A DNA stretch of 64,000 nucleotides from assembly GCA_036822055.1 (NCBI GenBank), contig DAISIK010000011.1, positions 7,998 through 71,997 of the forward strand, in the 5' to 3' direction. How positions within the stretch are numbered: position 1 is the first letter of the stretch; every line of letters begins with the position of its first letter. Shown one piece after another: positions 21,001 through 24,306 of this stretch. The notes under the pieces were generated by a model, which was not told the origin of the DNA, made no database searches, and saw only the letters and a list, made by a program, of their open reading frames with translations. The position numbers were made by a program, and so were the translations under genes. This stretch comes from DAISIK01 sp036822055. GTDB lineage: Bacteria > Verrucomicrobiota > Verrucomicrobiia > Opitutales > Puniceicoccaceae.

Positions 21001-22441
21001 CAGACAAGTGCTGGACTGGATCAAAACTCCCGCCTTCATCCACCCGCGCAACGGCCGCCAAATCGAGGGTCAACGACGGGACTCCACCCAAGGGCGCGGC
21101 CGGAGTTCCTCCGTTCGATCGGGCCGTCTGCGTCAGGGACAGCGTAATTGTCGACAAGGTCTCCGTCCCCGGCAGCTCAAATCCATCAATTCCAATCGTG
21201 TAAATCCCGGCGCGGGTATTTATAAAATCCGCGTGATAGAGTCCCGCATGATTGGGGTCTTCAACCAACGGAGCGACGGCTCCATTCTCCACAAACAGGG
21301 ATGCATCCGACCGAAGGGGGATCGTGGCCTCGGTTAAATCCAGAGTTAGCCGGTACTCTGCAGGACTGGAAAATCCGATCAACGTGCCCTCACCGAGGCT
21401 AATCGTGAAGGTTGGTTTGAGAAGCTCCGGGTCACCCGCCTCTTCACTAACAAATCCAGTGGACCCGGAAACAAAAAATATAGCGTCCTGCGGATGGGCG
21501 CTCTGGTAGATCGGAGAAGCCGTTTCAGTCATCTCGCTGTAACCGAGAAGGTGGGCTGCTTCCTCAATCGCTACTTCAGCAAGGGCATCAACTACCTCAT
21601 CAAGGGACATCCCATCCCGAAGAAAATTCTTTGAAAAGACCAAGCCAGTATCCGCCGGATCGACATTTCCGACATCCACTTTTTCAGCCAGACCCAAAAA
21701 AGCGCCGTAAGATCGAAAGGCCGCATCGGTTCCCCCAATGTACAACCGGGAAACTTTGGTTGAAAAATCCGGACTTTCCTCCGAGTTAGAGGGGCCAACG
21801 ATGGCCTTGGCTTCCTTGAAAACGATTCCGGTATCAGCAAAAGTGGAGTTCATTCGTTCCAAAAGTGCCAACCGCACCCCCCCCGGATCCAACCCAACCG
21901 GTGTTTCGAAAGCCGGAATGTTGAGGAGGAAAGGATCATCCCCCACCGTGAAGCTCACCCCTTCTGCACCATCAAAAATCACTTCAAAGGTCTGTTCCCC
22001 ATGGACTAGATTCGGGTCGGATAAAACCAGTCCCTCGATTTCGGGAAGCGCAGCAGCGCCTTTTTCCAGAACTTCACCCAGATCGTTCGGACTGTCCTCC
22101 TCGGACTGCGCGTCCTCCGTTGTACCCTCCTCGACCGCATCAGGATTCTCTGCCAGAATCACAATCTCATCGCCCTCCACAAAAATTCCAGACGAGTCCT
22201 CCTGTTCCGGACTGTCAGACTTTTCGTCAAAGTACTCATGGATCACCGGGACCGGAGTTCCATGCTCCCCCTCGTCATATTGGAGACCGTCACCAACCAC
22301 TGCAGAGAGGAGGATACGTTGCTCAAGATTCTCAAGCTGGTATCGATTGGCTGGTTTGGCTGAGATCTGTAAATGCCGAACCCGCTTCCGCTTGAGTAAG
22401 CAACGGATATTGCAGATCCGGGATATGACAGAACCAACCAT
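1..22441 (-). CDS. Giant mosaic RTX/beta-helix surface protein with LEPR-XLL-like N-terminus, C-terminus outside window
   Basis: The minus strand is open without a stop from the ATG at 22441 to base 1, at least 7,480 codons; the first in-frame stop upstream is a TAA near 22505. In-frame GTG and TTG codons lie 10 and 5 codons before the ATG, so the start is approximate. Residues 1-33 are basic and are followed by LENLEQRILLSA (36-47), close to the LEPR-XLL motif of giant proteins in Verrucomicrobiota and Planctomycetota. Next come beta-rich modules, a lipase-like domain (about 900-1220), a peptidoglycan-active-looking cassette (about 1660-2050), repetitive beta-rich sequence with EF-hand loops (3318-3329 and 3576-3587), RTX nonapeptides (about 3725-5095), a propeller-like region (about 5110-5510), and beta-helix and Ig-like modules. 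The probable role is a secreted, calcium-stabilised surface or biofilm protein. The export route is not visible; RTX repeats suggest type I secretion, but no transporter gene is nearby. Confidence 0.9.
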   Translation of the reverse strand, partial: MVGSVISRICNIRCLLKRKRVRHLQISAKPANRYQLENLEQRILLSAVVGDGLQYDEGEHGTPVPVIHEYFDEKSDSPEQEDSSGIFVEGDEIVILAENPDAVEEGTTEDAQSEEDSPNDLGEVLEKGAAALPEIEGLVLSDPNLVHGEQTFEVIFDGAEGVSFTVGDDPFLLNIPAFETPVGLDPGGVRLALLERMNSTFADTGIVFKEAKAIVGPSNSEESPDFSTKVSRLYIGGTDAAFRSYGAFLGLAEKVDVGNVDPADTGLVFSKNFLRDGMSLDEVVDALAEVAIEEAAHLLGYSEMTETASPIYQSAHPQDAIFFVSGSTGFVSEEAGDPELLKPTFTISLGEGTLIGFSSPAEYRLTLDLTEATIPLRSDASLFVENGAVAPLVEDPNHAGLYHADFINTRAGIYTIGIDGFELPGTETLSTITLSLTQTARSNGGTPAAPLGGVPSLTLDLAAVARVDEGGSFDPVQHLSDFWDYVKGLTAFTGESVGGVEVPGIFDFIATYAEEASGVAFDYLEFANSVSSAISSTAGAVAAPGLDLAKAVSPDGAIELVFQFIGEVAGGGSTIGGTLTVDAANASGVIKVSWAPPSGLALGLLTGDFSLGEISISRAVSVYLLGAKVELEQYIKFGPGLNPVALALGSNPDITIGTSLSFGAEFGLNAELGQFLSAKLEAGGGVAGKLILEKTLPVLDLLGAYSLYDNLPQLPFALGSALSLMPETRPEPDAEADVLLAFLPEAARVPVEFQIFLIDLMVPYAFDTVWERILGSTIPAAQISLDLFYGRPDSFAGILTALGTPPTLKVEVEPAVNLFLGGEASLDIPLLVGEIDFGFKLGIGAKVGKTIPIVDTSSPSFIPVFDYLLGLPSRYFPAGSFSLDLPNGFWAPGLSNGLSVEAVAGELAVALEEGKIGGVTVVTHGFQPFNGEDSFAGWLFGGLTEPFDLDGDGIPDAQQGRGASAGDSMMPLALAILQQRGGYLLDYDIPAQGRDGWFDPQQSIFPGLTQIESVGEDDLLEVVLVFDWAPESNEISPGWGEAAGDALFNLLIRLGLLQPEAGDANLPFHFIAHSFGSAVTSEAIERMAAFGVPVDHVTYLDPHDFNQRFPLGDLLAAAVDADVSLIDLLGFELFGDLFSEAPQDAWQELYTLGVLQDLGVDGYGAVVWDNVAFADVYFQTSFFPDGRPIPGAANFDISAIVSPNGDNPLAHTDVWANFYLGTITDRDGSTSGNGGANPTEGYGYFWSRIGNQNADDGRVYRPDPNFYVDDFQFNLLDDPATPGVVEGKIVASSHQHTPSPLKGPDGNPPASLPAGLTAGDLINARWAAQWSPLEIANGNFNGYGSANDLLFGDQNIVPGWSHHGGGGDGVVTSLTGLPVNFPLGELLEPFENFYLQLDSEASARIHNHFYIPSFAGAIRFNAERNGNGTGSFLRVYLGDPAEEGSLIGAFDVGQISASGEDLLVYIPGYHRGESRSLRVELTTALPSLELYLDNFELLPGTRTGDLAAIDLSLVTGLGGTEPGFELVDLTLRSANGTILLNPSGADLSDPSTGWDFFTDPVSGARVSVIYDDTLTGNSFRDTGRFLLSPPTLDGIGADSDPGSRGFQGFIDIDYRISGVDTSTRTLSVPVFQGYTATLDRDGSSNSEAVPTDPYPVVDEDILPELGSLSERWESNGNPAIISSGVGDAGGASYGLYQLISVMRNGLIRVLDFIESQGYGPDFDGLELNSTAFKDKWRELATDPVTAPQFSRAQFAYIKATHYDPLVSSFLQQFGIDIDARSRALQNVVWSTAVQHGPQTDVLAVALAATLAGTGKSDPLELTDEELIPEIYLERGRENASGGLVRFSGNSEEVQASVKRRFGFEVEQALAQLAAERLLAPIPTVDPLDLLDSRSVAQVQQRLNYLGFRTVYGTSRIEVTGELDFDTRIAVGVFTAAVLSSADNPIVAQPAGSVFGPFNRAASPIWVDLAELVLPRIEVLSAVGETWATSWARDFLIEWNNLLGPGDELLLVAASRAGGSYADPFLHATEPTAHHQAGRHLDFDVLPTAGGALGDPTLPFMEVFDANGALWLAASTDPDFTGSAGVDTHEAAAVFGTGLTLSPSTSEGGLQEVTFGNIEAGALEAAALSANLWLLLIPREGGTTVNWEFTYLTPLDTQDLIPGLGKASFGWETLADFTGAAVTPAEILDFEGYDFGLFWAQTRNTGNGFAVEFDDVNANDPFLLHGLKGLLVDNVGNGYDHTGIGDLLGDLLASDLASPLTTTSASGSWVESVFFNDPRVWEADPFGRIRFSAGEGSTFQVNVGAPERSQEIDPWEAAAIAKGIGNFSVKFDGLRDAVDLVVNGISVIGSAAASGAAGIGVKVKNAVGSALGGVGSAFSELGRALGELAGPANRALEDQADSDNLEFTPISPFFIAPPIDDLEAALEFAQKAGLTDPANFTISLEQLRERVNLFLDAGVDLGLAFIREQGRFGIEMTYKATIETFTANLEAAFGADIAGLELGVETTFTGTLTARFRFGILDTTVADNELAGQFFVEIKELKLSFEAVADLDGMGANFGLLEAGITEGKINLAAVVSFSMAPLAVSDFDGVDLRDFGTLRFTVPFSTELVAAGGVGSFSFAEARLSVADSDLLSGPPPVVVFDGFDDVFSISQLGWQELLSLFTNLTAFVIDLVERSPVVDARLPLVGVSVGDLIDVIEPFNTFLMELSEDPNGSLNELAQQIEDAFPAGFPITVTFDYADDNFFFDFLVSQSFTETVAFNFNLAEVVDLLPSGHPARAALGTLEALVDTSGNGAIAVSGGYLLNLGVGLDLSTGSSPTFFLRDTTEASIFAEITTPAPLNFEASLGALAGLSVVNGTVTFDRDGIPDNDSDPDVDGPAAFGFSFTGFDADGKLAFSDLLGPNFGNYVQTNLVGALTVDLPMEGDLLWQPTDSIGSLIIEIGDLGAFLDGDPSTVPPLSVSLPDFSALLDGFSLPDNLAAFYDGFILLLEVIRDTLNGRILNFSLPFISNQLSTASAFLDDILNALPPDFGSGLASIEAALNNVLGSGGLNLLSAPVVVGYDSVTDEVRVPILMGKTETPVDLAIDLDVGLPALGLELNVQPTLQFFWALNLELGFSTAKGFFLDTSASNELSIGVNANLGDDASFTGTLGFLELEVEDLGSYLSGGLSIDIVDIGTGVNADQKLTLAELVAAPNSFQPILVAQWGPDANQGLLGAKLELAATLSVDLPPDIPPLIPSISTDIVIDWSLGQIPGAPLAPSTGAVVFRDIRLNLGQLGKFLGPIFQQINEIVSPIQPILDILDTTMPVFSDIKSLRDVYDRNRDGRVTLLEMAPINDDASRFISALIDVAQITSQIGSVFSNLDPATNTLYIGTVDLSDVNFGLSSSRLDLLEPSDFAQDLNNLAENLAAISSTISSFITDVDDTGGGRATAPPVLSIPILQNPLTAVGLLFGKDVDLLRLDLPTFNLDFSISTEFPVFPALPAITIKIAGVLGVAIDLNMGFDTQGIRRYFENGKTNPVDILAGFYVEDDPNPGVGRDPNEVTFTAGIEVSAGINVLVASIEAGGGIYATIGFNLNDLDGDGKFRGDELLETAPFCMFDVEGELTAGAFVKGRIGFVSKRFTLAEVTLLSFSSSCDNTETNPQLGMMVGEANDTLVLFAGDNALLRNINSSEINEVFNIRHVGGTAGNETVEVGFNGAWQEFSGVRHISAEMGDGDDRVTIARDVLATVYLDGGSGNDTLIAGGGAATLIGRAGNDVLMGSPLADILDGGAGDDVLIGLGGNDTLLGGPGDDEIDGGEGDDFIDGGDGNDVINGGPGDDLIYGGPGDDEINGDEENDTIYGGPGNDILVGGEGDDLIYGEDGDDILVGGAGVDTLYGGEGNDILYGHNIPSGTASNGMPLDTDDNASDFLYGGNGDDVLFGQGGDDFLFGGDGDDILYGGGGADYLVGGRGSDTLYGGSGADILIGDDDSETTTWSYSDTIYGDSGDDIILGDSGSVTKVRFAFNIKLSTFGSADTIYGGSGNDRIFGQGGDDLIFGEAGNDTIEGNAGADTIYGGDGDDIIYGHSASGVGDDGAVDLLYGDGGNDILYGQGGNDILRGGDGNDILYGGEGDDTLYGDAGDDTLYGEAGADLLFGGSGNDTLYGGDGADELYGESGNDILYGGNGDDILRGGSGNDILYGDDGNDELYGDEGNDILYGGNGDDILRGGSGNDILYGDDGNDELYGDEGNDILYGGNGVDLLFGGDGDDILYGEAGSDQLFGDAGNDTLYGGDGVDFLYGGDGDDVLYGGRGNDFLYGNDGDDILYGEEGDDELRGGAGNDQLFGGDGDDLLYGGRGDDILEGNAGSDTLYGGDGNDILYGHSASGLDDDDATDYLYGEDGNDILYGNGGNDFLYGGAGDDRLYGGDGDDYLEGNDGNDILEGNAGSDTLYGGAGNDRLYGHSESGLDDDDATDYLYGEDGIDFLYGNGGDDFLYGGAGNDFLFGGTGEDTIFGEDGDDYIEGGAGSDLIYGGDGNDTIYGFGQDDTADDHSPDTIYGGRGNDRIYGNGGDDIIYGEEGDDTIEGGAGSDLIYGGDGNDTIYGFGADDTNDDGSGDTIFGGAGDDLIYGNGGNDTIEGNDGNDTIHGGAGSDLLFGNDGNDTIYGFGPDDALDDHSSDEIYGGEGDDILYGNGGDDLIFGGNGNDQIFGGSGNDLIFGENGDDYIEGGAGSDEIYGGEGNDTIYGFGADDTNDDGSGDTIFGGTGDDLIYGNGGNDYIEGNDGNDTIYGGAGDDTIDGGAGDDLIFGNEGRDLIWGRDGDDVIYGGDGNDWIDAGDGNDTVYGGAGDDTIYGGPGDDNIFGEAGDDLLFGGAGNDSLDGGPGDDVLYGEDGDDFLNGGDGNDALYGGAGVDILRGGSGDDYLFAGSGVGNELYGEGGNDILVGSDFGGESDPDFFDSERFGDLLDGGPGDDRIYGMGGADLIFGGAGNDWIDSGSGADWVDAGEGDDFVFAGHGGGDQIFGGPGDDQLWASPDGATTIDGGSGNDVIRGGSGNDSLSGGSGSDDIDGGGGSDTIDGGPGDDTLRAGSGTGNLLNGGAGNDILIGSSDGNGTLNGGDGSNVFYLSPGDTHDASVDDLVSDSGAAPFPVGQTIDPETLAETNLPDSAAGPLYPYAPFSRGSADGWGASRSPVAAVDPALAIASDGTTYLAWADGRAGVFQILVAAHTESLGWHELDGSAQGAGISGTAGSSRSPELALLANGSLMVAWVEHDLDPLAGLSIQYSIWDGSAWSTSGVVATTGSAVAMKLRATASGAVLGVNEESGDLHIYSFEAGNWNLDASFTGVSDGFDLDADGDLLALVVSDGETTSLYTGTSTNLTLDASTEGSLPAVSWFAGDPYLAVADRSGIAASARRLEWFRWDGSNLLEVSTGAAFGDVTAIELVAGGGRLHLVWNEDGAATRQSAGVITYALWTDGTTVYEPLEGLSTDGRGVAPSTASARDISLAVAADGTAVLALNELGYGANIHLRRFIPAATDNTTVISGSSGETLVIGPESEGRVFYFTPESIRPNVEVVDANNVALVNAPGLGLLRTGGNTRLTIENSSLDFLRLEGGTEIELLNSIVDAVEIRDSSSGLFERNTITRMEVLAPFVGSIRDNIFGGGATAIRLLAPAPLVDNRIENSEIGIEVAYSEEANALGYYPGSGQNLIRFNEVGIWLRSGQVVGQKVSDNEVGSLVVGANAVFGPRYDDWDGANLLKGNQTGVQLFNGAVQFNRFTRNETAIEASGTQTSVEHNLFDRNGTAWEVSGVGNRFVSNTVLSEDGDGVIVVEAEQTFISDNIFLIRGSGTAITVLSFGSFASDYNLFHVEDGAAIYDWTRPFYDILDVQADIGRFELHSLGTIGTNPFWSAPRLVSPALGDLRPIELIGRLRTTSPARDNARSFSDLGRDPGETNLLANPTFETGTTGWTVNDSALTATANLPWDAGAYLDTGVDRLGSAVTTVDLLASGIALADLDDRSLAAVFGGRIRAAGDLQGVTSFDLSLRFLDDSNTLLAEEVLSVRPDDLQWVLAGGRVVLPVGVRYVEYRFDVEVEVSGESSGQLDGAFLFLQENAYAPDIGAFGRTSVDLPSSDPRIALRFPDIYTDWERDRPREILWETYGNVANQPIDIDLYQNGVFLLQIASGAPDNGSYRWIPFDDSGIDFGTYGLQVHVSIQGVPGAYDQAAESFTVPEDGSVYYVNVADDPDLSDNLFTNAAGSNRQTGKLASAPKPNPVNVLRVYELKGGDELLFDPGNYELLESIFVSGASPTPLGLDNGFILQGAGSTASTFEDRITFGQRDAINMSGSTVVGLMDFGINGFETGIVADATSVNLTLEDLLVVGAGNGMRIDGSSIVELQRVEVRESFGDGIILTGFYEVDLTDVVSASNQGSGLSASAWQAKLNVSGGEYRDNAADGIVITGLSFSSPALISGAAFAANGEAGIRTVGGLTVESSVFTNNSVGLRSSETVNIQGSVFADNQFGITHGIGSIFVDASIISGSQRAMGTENSLSSVANVTNSELIGNGVGIIDFRNTSVTNSVVASSSRSIKSLESSNSSITVDSSTIVSSGGDFAIEAALGTVDMNDSILSFVNGKGIFLGPSTSYSGDYNLWDAGPVVQVSNRVNSLEGWRSLTNSDLNSFVANPIFVDPTGGNYRLQSTIGTWDPVAAAFAIFGAQSPAIDRANPIRSIGDEVTPNGGLRNLGAYGGTAQASQSPISFILPIQPKLNSTVFQGQTIDIEWLSSGVVGAVEIALSPSGVGGVFSPIVASTPNDGSYAWLVDGSLPPGNNYALRITSLDDPSVIALVSPFSISAPVSNYYVNIAGDTNLLDNLYTTAAGSDANDGLTPGTPMASIGAVLNAYSLKAGDVILVDTGTYTNTSTLLIGSDDAGVEIRGAGSSTVLNYTSTGVAVRILDAPGSLLTNLRVIGNGEIGVEIAGQTLGAVVDGVEVSGFRRGVQVNATTSGTTIRGAIISNAEYGIDSKTADLVVESSTISRTPTSTRARFAGIHVIDPAGVGLELRQNSVSGYNFESLSVSYNNFGFFVQTGGYLVQDNLSEDNTIGFWLDGSGDSIGNTASGSGRFGFHLAGGGLHQSNQAELGSIGFRSDATFIGTLEDSTAVDNTIGLLTAGGTFRGNEISVPLGNRAGSIGIAIDAAVNRGGNRVSAGASLIEGNRVHGTGIGIAILHGLTVRSFGPISVGDLLQEDGTAVVVGNLVYGTSGPAVFSDGLDFPILFRHNTFVPLTGVDAVHLTEATENVRFDSNIFSVHGAGVFALRVDDGAQRGFASDFNLFDLTSGAGAVFWQGGFADPQIWWLESGQDRSSRIGDPLFNDPGNFDFTLDLGSAARDGANPETGRRNQGAFDDLLDGPSFRFLNPDDGDKLIGGENLTIEWISLGTNSGTILLEISLDGGSSWDTLASVADTGSYSVALPIPSAPVFDALIRISDLADPTNSLTTSFTLGMPTSTFY
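400..5900 (-). other. Right-handed beta-helix and Ig-like modules of the giant protein
   Basis: The C-terminal part seen here has at least three stretches of beta-helix-like repeats with short turns and N/G/S ladders, for example around 5.1-5.9 kb (RDNIFGGGATAIRL), 2.6-3.7 kb (SSVFTNNSVGLRSSETV) and 0.4-1.9 kb (SLIEGNRVHGTGIGIAI). Two are introduced by a YYVN or similar segment followed by DxxLxDNL(Y/F)TxAAGS. Between them lie Ig-like segments of the form LNPDDGDKLIGGENLTIEW. A NLLANPTFETGTTGW stretch near 4.6 kb resembles the start of a galactose-binding-like module. Beta-helices of this kind are common in polysaccharide-binding or polysaccharide-degrading proteins. Function is not determined. 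Confidence 0.6.
7155..11262 (-). repeat. RTX (hemolysin-type calcium-binding) nonapeptide array
   Basis: About 1,370 residues of the giant frame are tandem GGxGxDxxx nonapeptides such as GGDGNDILY and GGAGDDTIE, on the order of 140 or more units. Such repeats fold into parallel beta-rolls that bind Ca2+ between turns in known RTX proteins. The array is interrupted by short Asp-rich linkers of the type GFGADDTNDDGSGD and GHSASGLDDDDATD. The repeat causes a strong 27-bp periodicity in the DNA and long spurious open frames on the plus strand. Confidence 0.97.
9741..9956 (-). repeat. 108-bp near-identical tandem duplication inside the RTX array
   Basis: The block 9741-9848 is repeated almost base for base at 9849-9956. 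A third, diverged copy begins at 9957. The unit is 108 bp, encoding four nonapeptides, so the frame is kept. Synonymous positions match too, which distinguishes it from the older, diverged repeats around it and suggests a recent slippage or unequal recombination event. Confidence 0.85.
16100..17460 (-). other. Embedded peptidoglycan-active-looking cassette (lysozyme-like, PG-binding-like, LAS-peptidase-like)
   Basis: Residues about 1660-1875 carry GGASYGLYQ (1689-1697) and WSTAVQHG (1789-1796), followed by a C-terminal helix-rich part ending near EEVQASVKRRFGFEVEQAL. This pattern resembles the lysozyme-like domain found at the end of VgrG3-type T6SS spikes and some phage tail proteins. Residues about 1890-1950 contain VQQRLNYLGF and then GELDFDTRIAVGVF, which looks like a PG_binding_1-type helical repeat. 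Residues 2034-2041 give H-x-x-G-x-x-x-D in AHHQAGRHLDFDV, the zinc-ligand motif of LAS/M15 peptidases. I read the motifs directly; the family assignments are from memory, and the second zinc-binding half is not identified. Confidence 0.5.
18790..19740 (-). other. Embedded lipase-like alpha/beta-hydrolase domain of the giant protein
   Basis: Within the giant frame, residues about 900-1220 show the hallmarks of an alpha/beta-hydrolase. VVTHGFQ (from residue 921) fits the strand and oxyanion-hole segment. FIAHSFGSAV places a nucleophile-elbow serine at residue 1074 (GxSxG, with Ala in the first Gly position). YLDPHD puts an aspartate at 1101, and AHTDVWANFY puts a histidine at 1211. The spacing matches a Ser-Asp-His triad of lipase or PGAP1-like enzymes. 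Between these lie Ca-binding-looking DLDGDGIPDAQ residues. The substrate cannot be read from sequence. Fold and catalytic assignment are inference from motif order. Confidence 0.65.
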
Positions 22442-22505
22442 CTGAGAGTCACCACTCAAAGAACCATCCCGAAGCGGCACAAGAAAAAATTGTTGCTTTT
22501 ATTCA

Positions 22506-22819
22506 GTCGGTTATGAATCGGCGATGGGTCCTGTCTTTGAAAATGAAGGATGGTTGCTCCGTTGAAGGGGGGGACCATCCAAAGTTCGCCCGTCGAGTTC
22601 GAAGCTCCGCCGCTTCCTCTCGTTCAGGACCGAAACTCCAACTCCAGCGTTTTCACCACCCGAACCGATTACTGAGCGGGTCCAGCCAACGACGGTGTTT
22701 ACATGTCTGTAACATAAACAACCAACTTCTCGGTCGCTCCACGGCACCCTCTTCCTTTTGCTCTGTCAAGCAGTGGTTGACAGCTTTACTCGAATACCCT
22801 TTGCCTTGAACCGTTTTTT
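22506..22819. promoter_or_regulatory. Divergent intergenic region between the giant gene and the PstS-like gene
   Basis: This 314-bp gap separates two divergent genes and must carry promoters for both. TTGACA at 22777-22782 is a perfect -35 match for the plus strand, but no convincing -10 follows at 16-18 bp. An imperfect inverted repeat, GTTTACATGTctgtaACATAAAC (22697-22719), could be an operator. I see no coding potential or RNA gene. Confidence 0.3.
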
Positions 22820-23689
22820 ATGAAATCCCCTATTCTCTTCATGTTGTTCATGGCGACCTTGTGCGTCGAGGGAGCCACAATACGCATCTTAGGATCAGAC
22901 TTTCTACCAGAGGAATTAAAACCCGCCCTCTCGGCCTTTGCAGCGAACAACAACGACGTTTTAATAACCGATTTCCTCGGAAGTGCTCACGCCATCCGGA
23001 CTTTCGAGGATGGTGGGGCAAACTTGATAATCTTCGCAACACCATCAAAAAATCCACCTCGCCCCGCCTACCGGGTCTATCCTTTTGCTTACAAGGCGGC
23101 GATCATCGGGGTTAACGAGACCAACCCAATTACCTCCCTCACCGCCGAGCAAGTTGCCTCTATCTTTGGAAGGCGCAGCGGGCAATCTGCCGCCAGATGG
23201 GCAGCCTTTGGTCTTGATGGAGAGTGGACCACCCGGAATGTCCAGGCTGTAACCGTTAATAGCTACGATTTCCTTGCTGTCCCGACTCTTATCAACCGGA
23301 TCATGCCCAACAATAGTCTGAATCCCGGTGTCCTCACCGTTGATACCCAATCGGCTGCTGAAAGCATCCTTGCTTCCGATCCCGCCGCCATCGCCATCCT
23401 CGACAGCCCTCCCCTCCTTTCGACGACCAAGGTTGTCTCCATTTCCGGGTTGGGCGAAGGCTTTCCGTTTCCCCCTACCGCCGAGAACATTAATTATCGA
23501 GACTACCCTGCCTTTGTCGCTTTCTACTTGGCCATACCCCTTTCGACCGAGCTTACCGCAGAACGTTACGCAGAGTTTCTTCTCGGAGACCGAATTGCCG
23601 AGATCCTTACCGAGGCCGGCTTCTTCCCCATTCTCTCCACCGACCGGGAAAACCTGCGCAGCCAAATCAGAAGTGGCTCTCCAAGATAG
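22820..23689 (+). CDS. Periplasmic phosphate-binding (PstS-like) protein
   Basis: The 289-residue product begins with a signal peptide (MKSPILFMLFMATLCVEGA). It continues with a short substrate-binding fold of the PBP-like type: an N-terminal IRILGSDFLPEEL strand-helix, a central SLTAEQVASIFGRR segment typical of PstS-like proteins, and the C-terminal helix region YRDYPAFVAFYLA. Such stand-alone proteins bind phosphate or similar oxyanions for an ABC importer, or serve in sensing. No ABC permease or ATPase gene lies next to it, so the ligand and partner are unknown. It is divergent from the giant gene and 11 bp upstream of the HAD gene, so it may head the following operon. The fold call is moderately strong and the ligand is inference. 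Confidence 0.7.
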   Translation: MKSPILFMLFMATLCVEGATIRILGSDFLPEELKPALSAFAANNNDVLITDFLGSAHAIRTFEDGGANLIIFATPSKNPPRPAYRVYPFAYKAAIIGVNETNPITSLTAEQVASIFGRRSGQSAARWAAFGLDGEWTTRNVQAVTVNSYDFLAVPTLINRIMPNNSLNPGVLTVDTQSAAESILASDPAAIAILDSPPLLSTTKVVSISGLGEGFPFPPTAENINYRDYPAFVAFYLAIPLSTELTAERYAEFLLGDRIAEILTEAGFFPILSTDRENLRSQIRSGSPR

Positions 23690-23700
23690 CAGAAAAACCT

Positions 23701-24303
23701 ATGATTGAGTTTGTTTATTTTGATTTAGGAAAAGTTCTTTTCGACTTCGATTACACCCGTCTCACCGATCAAATCATCCAAAAGTCCAAGCTCGATAAGC
23801 ACCAACTGGCTTCTATGCTGTGGGATGACACGCTGATCGTACGCTACGAGACCGGGGAATTTTCAACCGAGGAGTTCCTCAGCCTGATCAAGAGGCGCTT
23901 CGCTCTCGAAGAGACTCTAGCCAGCATTAAAGAGGCTTGGCTAGACATCTTCGATCCACTCTCCGAGAACCTTGCGGCAGCTACCGAGACTCTGGAAAAA
24001 ACAAGGGTGGGGGTACTTTCCAATACCAGCCCCTCCCACTTTGAATACCTCTCCACCCTCCATCCCTTCCTTCGGGATCAGCGGATCGTACCGATCCTCT
24101 CCTATGAAAAGAGGGTCCGAAAACCAGACGAAGCGATCTTTCGCCAAGCCATGCGTTCCGCCGAGGTTCCTTCCCAAAACATCCTCTACTTTGATGATCT
24201 CCAAGATAATGTGGACGCTGCCAAGAGGCTCGGTTGGAAGGCCTATCAAGTCACCCCGGAATTGTCGCTCCGTCAGGTTTTGATCGCTCATGGGATTCTC
24301 TGA
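23701..24303 (+). CDS. HAD-superfamily phosphatase (YihX-like)
   Basis: The 200-residue protein opens with FVYFDLGKVLFDFD, the DLGxV form of HAD motif I seen in YihX-type sugar phosphatases, with Asp8 as the expected nucleophile. Motif II is VLSNTSPSHF, motif III includes the lysine in EKRVRKPDEAIF, and motif IV is LYFDDLQDNVDAAKRLG. The helical cap lies between motifs I and II, about residues 17-85. Length and motif order are normal for the family. It is followed 3 bp later by hemF. A link to heme synthesis is possible only by position. The substrate is unknown. Confidence 0.85.
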   Translation: MIEFVYFDLGKVLFDFDYTRLTDQIIQKSKLDKHQLASMLWDDTLIVRYETGEFSTEEFLSLIKRRFALEETLASIKEAWLDIFDPLSENLAAATETLEKTRVGVLSNTSPSHFEYLSTLHPFLRDQRIVPILSYEKRVRKPDEAIFRQAMRSAEVPSQNILYFDDLQDNVDAAKRLGWKAYQVTPELSLRQVLIAHGIL

Positions 24304-24306
24304 AAA

